32,967 nucleotides of DNA, from assembly GCA_018673255.1 (NCBI GenBank), contig JABHDC010000083.1:1-32967 (forward strand), written 5' to 3'. Every line of letters begins with the position of its first letter. Within the stretch, counting starts at the first letter, position 1. The notes under the pieces are model-generated. The model was not told the origin of the DNA and did no database searches. It saw nothing but the letters and a program-made list of their open reading frames with translations. A program made the translations under genes and the position numbers. Source of the DNA: Gemmatimonadota bacterium. GTDB lineage: Bacteria; Latescibacterota; UBA2968; UBA8231. Shown here piece after piece: positions 20,548 to 27,460 of this stretch.

Positions 20548-21762
20548 ATGTCGACCCCCACTCGTCGTCTCCCCGACTCACCCAATCTTGAACATCTGCG
20601 CAAGCAGGCCAAGGATCTGCAGCGCGACCATCAGACGGGTCGTGCCGAGGCCCTGCGCCGTGTGCGCGAATCTCTCCCGAAGCTCGTCGGCGCAGCCATC
20701 GCTGACATCGCCGTTGCAGTCATTTCGCGAACGGACGCCCAACTCGTCATCGCTCGAGAGTATGGCTTTGGGAGCTGGCCACTGCTGGTGCAGGCCATTC
20801 ATGCCCCCCAGTCTCCGGCAGGCAGTATGAGGTCTGCCATCGACCAGGGCAACGTCACTGCCATCACCGAAATGCTGCAGCAGATCCCCGACCTGCGTGA
20901 TCAGAAGTTTGACTGGACGGATCAGAAGGGCAGGCAACGCCGCATCACGCCGCTCCGTTATTCTCACGCGTGTGATCAGCAGGGCTGCTTCCGTGCCCTG
21001 GCGGCTGCCGGGGCGGACATGCAGCAGTTCCTCCTGGCTCTCTGGAACAATGCCTACAATCTGAATCTGTCCCAGGTGAAGCGACTTGTAGCACTGGGTG
21101 TTGATCCGAATAAGGGTATGGTTGTAGCGCAGACCCGCATGGGACCACGTCGCTACGACGTCGTTAATGCCCTGATCGAAGCGGGTGCCAGTTACGAAGA
21201 TGGGCCACGAATGGACATCCATCGAGGCGATCTCGACGTGCTGGAGAAACGGCTGCAGAACGATCCATCTCTGGTTCGTCAGCTCTTCTTCGAAGACTGC
21301 CTCGCAGGACAGGAGCCGATGTACCATCTCTCGGGCGAAATAGGCCCACTGAGAGGCGCACTTCTCCACATTGCCGCAGCGCATAACGATCTGGCCTTTG
21401 TGGAGCTCCTGTTCCGGCACGGGGCGAACATCGATGCACCTGCCCCAGACCAGAAAGACGGCTCAGGAGGCCAGACACCGATCTACTTCACGATTGGGCG
21501 TACGATGGCGTGGAGTCCAGGAGCTCCCGCGAATACACCGGCGTACGAAACGTGTTGGGATTCCTTCGAGTTCTTGATAGAGAAGCGGGCCGACCTGTCC
21601 TTGCAGGCCAGGTGTCTGGTCAATGGGACCATCCGCACAGTGACCCCACTGGGGTACGCGTTGGCGCATCGTGAATCCATTCGTCCACGCGCGCCTCGTC
21701 CTCAGATTCGTGAGACGGATCGTGAGATCGACAGACTGCGTGAGCTCGGTGCGCCTGAGTGA
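20548..21762 (+). CDS. Ankyrin-repeat protein with LRKQAK-type N-terminus
   Basis: 404 residues. Residues 8-90 are the conserved N-terminal module often placed before ankyrins in environmental bacteria: LPDSPNLEHLRKQAKDLQRDHQTG, then TDAQLVIAREYGFGSWPLLVQAI. Ankyrin repeats follow (ALLHIAAAHNDLAFVELLFRHGANI, VVNALIEAGASYEDG, RALAAAGADMQQFLLALWNNA), some degenerate. It is soluble and likely a protein-interaction scaffold. The ribosome-binding site AAAGGAGGT, seven bases before the ATG, is the strongest in the window, implying high translation. Related in repeat type to the sigma-fusion ankyrins and to the gene at the right edge. Partner unknown. Confidence 0.85.
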   Translation: MSTPTRRLPDSPNLEHLRKQAKDLQRDHQTGRAEALRRVRESLPKLVGAAIADIAVAVISRTDAQLVIAREYGFGSWPLLVQAIHAPQSPAGSMRSAIDQGNVTAITEMLQQIPDLRDQKFDWTDQKGRQRRITPLRYSHACDQQGCFRALAAAGADMQQFLLALWNNAYNLNLSQVKRLVALGVDPNKGMVVAQTRMGPRRYDVVNALIEAGASYEDGPRMDIHRGDLDVLEKRLQNDPSLVRQLFFEDCLAGQEPMYHLSGEIGPLRGALLHIAAAHNDLAFVELLFRHGANIDAPAPDQKDGSGGQTPIYFTIGRTMAWSPGAPANTPAYETCWDSFEFLIEKRADLSLQARCLVNGTIRTVTPLGYALAHRESIRPRAPRPQIRETDREIDRLRELGAPE

Positions 21763-21906
21763 GGCTCCTGCCACGCAGGGAGGGGCAGCGACCTGGTCGA
21801 ACGGTTCCTGCATCCAGCGACCTACTCACTTGGACCACGACGGCAAGGGATCTCATTCCTTGCGACTGATCAGCCCGGAATCCATCATGGTTCCATGGAG
21901 GATGGG

Positions 21907-22644
21907 ATGACAATTCAGAACAGCTCGATCACGGATGGCTGGACTCGCTCGCCGGGATACGCCAGAACCCTGCAGTCCGAAGATCAGATCAACGAAGTCC
22001 TCAGACTCCTGGATCTGTCTGCAGCACGGAGTCTTGCTGACGTAGGTTGTGGCAATGGCGCCTTCGCGGTTCGGGCTGCCACAGAGTACCCGCAGTGCAA
22101 GGTATTCGCCTGCGACAGTCTCGATGCAGCCATCACCGAGTGTCGCAACCGTGCACACGAAGCCAGTGCAGGCAACCTCACCGCCGAGGTCGCATCGGCT
22201 GACCGCCTCCCACTCGGCGATGATGTCGTAGACCGGGTGTTGTCGCGGAATGTGCTCCATCATCTGAGTGATGCGCACGAGGCCTACACTGAGACAGCCC
22301 GAATTCTGGCACCCGGTGGCGTGTTCATTCTTGAGGCCCCTTACAATTCTGGATCCGGGCGTGTTGGAGAAGCGCTCACCCGGATCTTCCAACTGGCTGA
22401 CGATTCGCACGTGCGTTACTACCACTCGTTAGAAGCGATCGAGGCCGACTTGAGCACCTATGGATTTCGCGTCGAGGAGCATTCGGCGTGGACGTTCGAG
22501 AACAGGACGCCTTCAGGAGGAGTCGAGGTGGCCGAAGAGACGGGAGCAAGCCAGCACTTGCGAGTCCAGACGAATGAGGATGGCGTGATCACCTATCAGC
22601 TTCCGGTGATGCGACTCAGACTGCGACTCGTGTCACAGCCATGA
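21907..22644 (+). CDS. Class I SAM-dependent methyltransferase
   Basis: 245 residues. Motif I LADVGCGNGAFAVRAA, motif II VFACDSLDAAI, motif III region ASADRLPLGDDVVDRVLSRNVLHHLSDAHEAY and APGGVFILEAPYN match the Methyltransf_11 (UbiE/COQ5-like) core. GGAGG six bases before ATG 21907 decides the start over an ATG four codons earlier. The C-terminal part (ending RLRLVSQP) would bind the acceptor, which cannot be predicted. Confidence 0.9.
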   Translation: MTIQNSSITDGWTRSPGYARTLQSEDQINEVLRLLDLSAARSLADVGCGNGAFAVRAATEYPQCKVFACDSLDAAITECRNRAHEASAGNLTAEVASADRLPLGDDVVDRVLSRNVLHHLSDAHEAYTETARILAPGGVFILEAPYNSGSGRVGEALTRIFQLADDSHVRYYHSLEAIEADLSTYGFRVEEHSAWTFENRTPSGGVEVAEETGASQHLRVQTNEDGVITYQLPVMRLRLRLVSQP

Positions 22645-22657
22645 GGGGATCCGACTG

Positions 22658-22783
22658 ATGTCGATCTCTGGTCAGATCGCGCTATGGGCCGACAAGCTGC
22701 GAGACCTCTCCGCCATCACGCACTGGACGGTGATCTTGTCGCCCACTTCGACGCGACGTCTCCCAACGCCTGATACACAATAG
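22658..22783 (+). other. Short frame resembling a Nudix N-terminal helix, possible remnant
   Basis: 41 codons. The start, MSISGQIALWADKLRDLSAI, looks like the N-terminal helix that precedes the catalytic domain in one Nudix group (ALWADxLRAI type), then the similarity ends. It may be the relic of a deleted gene. The remainder of 22645-22870 shows nothing. Confidence 0.2.
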
Positions 22784-22870
22784 CCCGACGCACATGGGTC
22801 GACCCACAGATTCGACGACAAACCCCTCACGTAGCGCCACAGACAAGCCGCCAAACATGAATCCCAGAAC

Positions 22871-23665
22871 ATGAATAACAGACACGAAGGCAATCGCAGG
22901 AACTGGAACGCCAACGCCGCAAGCTGGAAGGCTGAACGAGATCGAGATGGTCTCTGGCGACGCTGCCCTGCCGAACCTGACCTGGCCTTCGAGGGCGAGG
23001 CCCTCGCCCTGATCAGAGATCGCATTCAGGACCTGGAGGGGAAGCAGGCTTGTGTCATTGGGAGCGGCGACAACTATGCGGCCTTCGCCCTCGCCGGCCT
23101 GGGCATGCAGGTCACGTCCGTCGACATCTCCGAGAATCAGCTGGCCACCGCACGGGAGAGGGCCGAAGAGCTGGGACTCGAAATGGAATTCGTGCGCTCA
23201 GATGCCGCACAGATGTCGACTATCGCCGACGCTTCCTTCGATCTGGTCTGTTCGTCGAATGGCTTCTTCGTCTGGATCGATGATCTGCCAGGTGTGTTTG
23301 GACACGTGCACCGAATTCTGCGCTGCGGCGGACACTACGTCTTCTATGATATCCACCCATTTCAGCGCCCCTGGAAGCGTCAGGTGACGCCCCTCGAAAT
23401 GGAGCAGGATTACTGGACCACCGGGCCCTTCGAGGACGAGGCCGACGGAACCACCGAGTTCCATTGGATGCTCAGCGACCTCGTGAATACGCTGTTGGGT
23501 GCAGGTCTGCAGCTGGCACAGATCGCTGAATCACCACCGACGAACAGCCGGCATTGGGAAGGCTACTCGTATCAGCCAGGGGCTGACCCGACACTTCAGG
23601 ATTGGCGCAACAACCCGAGAGCCGGCCTGCCAACGTGGTTGACTGTCGCTGTGACAAAGCCATGA
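22871..23665 (+). CDS. Class I SAM-dependent methyltransferase
   Basis: 264 residues. It starts NNRHEGNRRNWNANAASWKAERD, the typical N-terminal helix of methyltransferases that begins with NRxxWNxxA. Motif I is CVIGSGDNYAAFALAG (GSGDN variant), then VTSVDISENQLATARERAEELG and DLVCSSNGFFVWIDDLPGVFGHVHRIL. The domain keeps the fold through YVFYDIHPF. The acceptor is unknown. The stop overlaps the next start (ATGA), so it is translated together with the Nudix protein. The Shine-Dalgarno sequence for this start is weak. Confidence 0.87.
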   Translation: MNNRHEGNRRNWNANAASWKAERDRDGLWRRCPAEPDLAFEGEALALIRDRIQDLEGKQACVIGSGDNYAAFALAGLGMQVTSVDISENQLATARERAEELGLEMEFVRSDAAQMSTIADASFDLVCSSNGFFVWIDDLPGVFGHVHRILRCGGHYVFYDIHPFQRPWKRQVTPLEMEQDYWTTGPFEDEADGTTEFHWMLSDLVNTLLGAGLQLAQIAESPPTNSRHWEGYSYQPGADPTLQDWRNNPRAGLPTWLTVAVTKP

Positions 23666-24204
23666 CCAGCGACTTCTTTGATGGCCTGTCACCGGTCGCC
23701 GTAGAGAGAGCCTTGTGGGCAGCCGGGACCATGCCCCTGGATGTTCGAGCCTTCATCACCGAGGCGATGCCTCCCGTACAGCTCGTGTCCTCTGTCCGGT
23801 GTGTGCTGCTGAAAGGCGCGCAGGTCATGGTGATCGAAGACTACAAGGGAGAGCATCATATCCTGCCAGGCGGCCGTGTCGAAGCGAACGAGAGTTTCGA
23901 GGAATCCCTGCAGAGAGAGCTTCTTGAGGAAACCGGCTGGACGGCCCGGGCGCCGAGGCTGTTGGGTGTCACGCACTTCCACCACCTCAAGGAGGCGCCA
24001 CCCGACTATCCCTACCCTTATCCGGATTTCCTGCAGCTCATCTACGTTTCGGAAGCAGGTGAACACTTCCCGGAGAGACAGGAGACCGCGAGCGAGTGGG
24101 AGGCCGACGCAGCATTCAGAGAAGTCGGAGGGACACTGGCTCTTCAACTGGACCCGATCAATCGGGCCTTTCTCCAGCAAGCAACGAGACCCCGAGCACG
24201 CTAA
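23662..24204 (+). CDS. Nudix hydrolase
   Basis: 180 residues from the ATG overlapping the methyltransferase stop. The Nudix box GGRVEANESFEESLQRELLEETGW is complete, with the RELLEETG core. A strand RCVLLKGAQVMVIEDYKGEHHILPGG precedes it. There is an N-terminal extension of about 45 residues (SPVAVERALWAAGTMPLDVRAF) that may bind the substrate. It differs from the Nudix protein at 17843, so the two are not recent duplicates. Confidence 0.9.
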   Translation: MTSDFFDGLSPVAVERALWAAGTMPLDVRAFITEAMPPVQLVSSVRCVLLKGAQVMVIEDYKGEHHILPGGRVEANESFEESLQRELLEETGWTARAPRLLGVTHFHHLKEAPPDYPYPYPDFLQLIYVSEAGEHFPERQETASEWEADAAFREVGGTLALQLDPINRAFLQQATRPRAR

Positions 24205-24334
24205 CCGGACTCTTCACTGTCTGATCGACCGGTCCACGAATTGTCGCAGCTGACGCCTGCCATCCTCATGAGTCGGAGCCTCAAGCGGGCCAGGCGAGTC
24301 CCCTGAGGCGAGGTCAGCAAGGCAGCTGGCCTGG

Positions 24335-24724
24335 CTAAACTAGCTGCAGCCCCAGCTTGCCTTTCGCCTGCATCAACTCGAAGTGGGCATCGCAGGCGTA
24401 GATTGGCACGCCGTATTCCAAGGCGATCGTGGCGACGAAGACATCATCACGGGGCACGGTGACGCCGACGCCGCGCAGGTCTCTCTCAGCCTTCGCGGCC
24501 CGTCGCCAACAGGCCGCCGTGAACTCGAGTTGCTCGCAGAAGGATATCGCCGTGCGGACATCTTCCACCTCGGCGGGTCGAGCGCCTGTCAGCAGCTCAA
24601 ATTCGATCGACCCACACACAGCGGCGGTGCCGGTTTCCAGATAGGTTGCGACACGCCGCGTCACGTCTGGATCGCCGACTCGCCGTAGAAATTCGATCCA
24701 TGCGGACGTATCAATCAGCATCAT
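24335..24724 (-). CDS. vapC: VapC-family PIN-domain toxin
   Basis: 129 residues. PIN-domain acidic residues are visible: Asp5 in LIDTSAWIEFLR, Glu41 in SIEFELLTGARP, Asp93-Asp94 in PRDDVFVATIALEYGVPIYACD, and Asp112. The set coordinates Mg for RNA cleavage, usually of tRNA or rRNA in VapC toxins. Its start overlaps the end of vapB by 14 bases, the usual arrangement. The 130 bases between it and the convergent Nudix gene hold nothing recognised. Confidence 0.9.
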   Translation of the reverse strand: MMLIDTSAWIEFLRRVGDPDVTRRVATYLETGTAAVCGSIEFELLTGARPAEVEDVRTAISFCEQLEFTAACWRRAAKAERDLRGVGVTVPRDDVFVATIALEYGVPIYACDAHFELMQAKGKLGLQLV

Positions 24725-24926
24725 ACGTGCCCCTGGATTCCAGTTCCTCGTTCGTCAGCCCGTAGTCAACTCCACCTTCCATCACCCTGCTCAGGAAACG
24801 CCGCCGCTGGCGCTCCGCAACATACTCCGTCAGGGCCTGTCGGATCGCAGGTGCTTTCTTCTTCACACCCGTTGCCTGCTGGATCGCCACGAGCTGCGAT
24901 TCATCAATGTCCACAGTAATTCGCAT
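24711..24926 (-). CDS. vapB: VapB-family antitoxin
   Basis: 71 residues. The N-terminus MRITVDIDESQLVAIQQATGVKKKAPAIRQALTEYVAERQRRR is a ribbon-helix-helix-like DNA-binding region of the VapB_2 type. The acidic tail GGVDYGLTNEELESRGTYDAD would block the VapC active site. The start at 24926 is chosen because GGAGGAAAAG lies directly before it. The frame also allows four extra codons. It should repress its own operon through the palindrome at 24942. Confidence 0.86.
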   Translation of the reverse strand: MRITVDIDESQLVAIQQATGVKKKAPAIRQALTEYVAERQRRRFLSRVMEGGVDYGLTNEELESRGTYDAD

Positions 24927-24941
24927 CTTTTCCTCCATTAT

Positions 24942-24979
24942 TTTGATGCAAACATATCAAACGTAAAGCACATTCTCAA
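24942..24979 (-). promoter_or_regulatory. vapBC promoter with operator palindrome
   Basis: On the minus strand TTGAGA (24979-24974), 17 bases, TATGTT (24956-24951). The -10 lies inside TTTGAT-N8-ATCAAA (24942-24961), an inverted repeat suited to VapB dimers, which would explain autorepression. Confidence 0.6.
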
Positions 24980-25080
24980 CCTGATTCTCCAATTCCATTG
25001 ATCTTGTGTCGATACAGCCGGACACCGTATTCTGACGGCAGATCGCACTGTCATGACTGCCCTCACACAGGAGCACGGCA

Positions 25081-25437
25081 ATGCACAGACATCCCGTGGT
25101 GACACTCACCATCCTGACCCTCGTCCTTTGTATCGGGAGCTGCGCTTCCATGAGGGGAGGTTCACCAGCATAACATGCGGCCCGACAGAATGCTGAGTCA
25201 TGGCTCGGCGACTACGCTGGTGTTGCGATCTCGATCCGAGCGAATTGGGCAGATCTGGCGATCAGCGAGTCCTTTCTCAGAGGCAAGAGTGGCGACATCA
25301 CCTGGCTTCTCGAGCGCAACGGCGAACAGGTCGAGGGCATGGTCTATCGCGTCGAACAGCCTGCCCGGCCAGAAGACGTTGTCACCCGGCCGGTCCACAC
25401 GCGTCTGATCCTGCGTGGTCTCACGCGCACTGAGTAA
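25081..25437 (+). pseudogene. Small lipoprotein gene interrupted by one in-frame TAA
   Basis: ATG 25081 (GGAG eight bases upstream) starts HRHPVVTLTILTLVLCIGSC, a lipoprotein signal with lipobox IGSC at residues 18-21. The frame runs to codon 30, where TAA lies at 25171-25173. It then continues open for 87 more codons to 25437 with protein-like sequence: ESWLGDYAGVAISIRANWAD, SGDITWLLERNGEQVEGMVYRVE, TRLILRGLTR, as in a small beta-rich secreted domain. Without the TAA it would be 118 codons, a normal small lipoprotein. So this is either a nonsense mutation, a sequencing error or a site of readthrough. It is easily missed because neither half is a long frame from a start. Confidence 0.55.
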
Positions 25438-25469
25438 ACAGCAACTCGCAACCGCATCATGGGGAATCA

Positions 25470-26267
25470 ATGATCCACTACAGCTTCATGCTCATCGATT
25501 CGGTGCCAATCCTCGATGCCGGACCGGACCACTTCTTCGGCTTGCTGCAGGAGCATGGCTATGAGGGAGTTGAGCTCAACCTGACACCCGAGCTCATCGA
25601 GCGCCTCGATCTGGTCGGACGTGCTGCCCAGGACAGCGGTCTGAGGGTTCCTTCCTTCCTCACCGGCGCCGCCTATGGACCGGATTGCTGTCTGAGTTCA
25701 CCCGTCGCCAGTGCCCGGGAACACGCCGTCGAGCGTCTCATCAGCTACCTGGACATCGCCGAGCGCTTTGAGGCCATCCTCGTCGTGGGTCTCCTACAGG
25801 GATTGTGCACTGACGAGCCGGATGAAGCACAGGCGAATTGCCGCATCGCCGCCGCCCTGCGGCAAGTGGGTGACATCGCCGAGGACCGGGGCGTGGACAT
25901 CGTGATCGAACCCGTGAATCACCTGCAGGTGGGCTTCAACCACTCCGTTGCCGAAGTACGCAGTCTGGTTGAAGCCATCGGTTCGCCAGCATTCCTTCCC
26001 ATGGTGGACACCATCCACATGAACGTCGAGGAAACCTCACTGACGCAGCCCATCCTGGATTGCGGCCCCGAGTTGCGACACGTCCATCTGTGTGAGAGTA
26101 ACGGCGGCATCCTCGGGAGTGGTCACCTCGATTTCGACGCGATCCTCTCTACACTGGACCGGATCGAATACGAAGGATTCGCGTCGGTGAAGGTCTACCG
26201 GAAGGCGACGATGGAGGAAGCGGCGCCGGCGAGCATGGCGCACTTGAAGAGCCTGCCCACTGGCTGA
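25470..26267 (+). CDS. Sugar phosphate isomerase/epimerase (xylose-isomerase-like TIM barrel)
   Basis: 265 residues. The AP_endonuc_2/TIM-barrel family pattern is present: HYSFMLIDSVPIL, the GYEGVELNL strand, VDIVIEPVNH (metal-binding Glu), FLPMVDTIHMNVEE (metal-binding Asp and His) and RHVHLCESNGGILGSGHLDFDAIL (His and Glu). It would isomerise or epimerise keto sugars or inosose-type compounds with a divalent metal. GGGG lies six bases before the start. No neighbour names the pathway. The next gene is 269 bases downstream, with the 26311 hairpin unit between. Confidence 0.85.
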   Translation: MIHYSFMLIDSVPILDAGPDHFFGLLQEHGYEGVELNLTPELIERLDLVGRAAQDSGLRVPSFLTGAAYGPDCCLSSPVASAREHAVERLISYLDIAERFEAILVVGLLQGLCTDEPDEAQANCRIAAALRQVGDIAEDRGVDIVIEPVNHLQVGFNHSVAEVRSLVEAIGSPAFLPMVDTIHMNVEETSLTQPILDCGPELRHVHLCESNGGILGSGHLDFDAILSTLDRIEYEGFASVKVYRKATMEEAAPASMAHLKSLPTG

Positions 26268-26310
26268 GCAGAAGACCGGGAGTGTGACTCTTCGTCGCCA
26301 GAACACAAGA

Positions 26311-26465
26311 GAGGCGAGAGCCATAGACCCTCGCCTCCTGTTGAGTCCGCGTATTCTCGCGCGAGGAGTCGAACCACGCATGCCACGATGACGGCGTATG
26401 ACCGCATGGCCATGTGACATGGACTCGCCGCCGGTACGCTACCTGGTCAAGTCGAACGATGTCAA
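26311..26465 (-). promoter_or_regulatory. Minus-strand promoter plus hairpin unit, possible small RNA
   Basis: On the minus strand TTGACA (26465-26460), 18 bases, TAGCGT (26441-26436). About 100 nt later a perfect stem GAGGCGAG/CTCGCCTC (26311-26318 with 26330-26337) is followed by CTCTTGTGTT. The transcript would be about 127 nt. No minus-strand gene follows, since the plus gene 25470-26267 lies there, so it could be a free small RNA or an orphan leader. A frame inside (ATG at 26420) exists but reads through the hairpin with no family. Confidence 0.4.
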
Positions 26466-26536
26466 CGTGTGAGTTTTGGTAAAAACGGCCCTCGGGATCC
26501 GACGCACTGACTCGCACCTCACACCAAGGATCAATC

Positions 26537-27397
26537 GTGCCAGTAGCCCAGGTAAATGGTGCTGACATCTCCTACGAGATCATTGGCAGGGGTCCACTGC
26601 TGGTGTGGACTGAGGGCGGCAGATTCGGTCGCAACAAGCTCAGCTATCTCTTTGCCGGTCACTTCCAGCGGCACTACTCGGTCCTCCTCTGGGACCGCCG
26701 CAATGCCGCCGGCGCCTCTGAGATTGCCCTGTCAGCCGACCCCTGGTATGTGATGACGGACGCAGAAGACCTCGCTGCCCTGCTGAAGCACCTGGATCTG
26801 GGTCCAGCTCACCTGGCCGGCACTTCGGCGGGTACCTCCGCATCACTGCTGGTCGCCAGGGCGTATCCCCAGATCGTACAGTCCCTCGTATTGCTCCATC
26901 CCCCCACCGATCGCCACGCTCTGGCAGCCCCCTTCGCTGAATCCTGGCTCCAGCTGGCCGAGACCGCTGAGAGCGGAGGAATGCAGGCCGTCATCGACAC
27001 CTCGCAAGACACCTGGGACCGCGAGCGCCACGGCGAAACCCTCACGTTCCACACGTGGCCTGCCGAGTCGATCCACCTCAATCCAAAGAATCGCGAGCGA
27101 CTCCTGGCGATGGATGTCGATGAATTTGCAGAGACCATGCGCCGATGGAGTGATCACATCCGGGCGATGATCTGGCCACCGGGGATGACGGAGGAGGACC
27201 TGTGCCAACTCGAGTGTCCGACAATGATTGTGCCCGGGAGAGACACGATTCACCCCCGCAAAGTGGCACTGCGGCTGGCTGCGCTGATCTCACAAGCACG
27301 AATCGCCGACTACCCGGCTGAGTCAGGCGCGTTTTCGCCCGAGTCCAGAGTCTGCAAGGTATTTCCTGAGATCGAGACCTTCCTCTCCGGCCTGTAG
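26537..27397 (+). CDS. Alpha/beta hydrolase
   Basis: 286 residues from GTG 26537 (AAGGA upstream). The nucleophile elbow is GTSAG (Ser97), in LAGTSAGTSASLLVARAYP. The acid is likely Asp236 in VPGRDTIHP. At the place where the catalytic His normally follows strand beta8 the sequence reads YPAESGAFSPES, with no histidine; His239 right after the Asp is the only candidate nearby. So it is either a variant or an inactive hydrolase. Substrate unknown. The oxyanion region (LVWTEGGRFGRNK) is also unusual. It is convergent with the TonB receptor gene and separated by 63 bases without an obvious terminator. Confidence 0.85.
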   Translation: MPVAQVNGADISYEIIGRGPLLVWTEGGRFGRNKLSYLFAGHFQRHYSVLLWDRRNAAGASEIALSADPWYVMTDAEDLAALLKHLDLGPAHLAGTSAGTSASLLVARAYPQIVQSLVLLHPPTDRHALAAPFAESWLQLAETAESGGMQAVIDTSQDTWDRERHGETLTFHTWPAESIHLNPKNRERLLAMDVDEFAETMRRWSDHIRAMIWPPGMTEEDLCQLECPTMIVPGRDTIHPRKVALRLAALISQARIADYPAESGAFSPESRVCKVFPEIETFLSGL

Positions 27398-27460
27398 ATC
27401 ACCGGGATCTGCCTGCCTGGGCCGCAGAATCAGCATCAGTGCTCGATCCATTGGTCCTGC

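Noticed and set aside
20578..21420. Minus-strand frame of 280 codons inside the ankyrin gene
   Set aside because: Antisense of a gene with a perfect Shine-Dalgarno sequence and clear ankyrin repeats.
2527..24204. Integron cassette array, suggested by many small modification genes
   Set aside because: Genes lie on both strands, are often promoter-bearing, overlap by ATGA, and no attC-like sites or integrase were found.
26370..26400. tRNA gene on the minus strand, suggested by a T-loop-like GGTTCGACTCC
   Set aside because: No matching acceptor stem, D-arm or anticodon arm within 80 bases.
26037..26420. Minus-strand frame of 127 codons across the third hairpin unit
   Set aside because: It reads through the hairpin and into the antisense of the isomerase gene; no family pattern.
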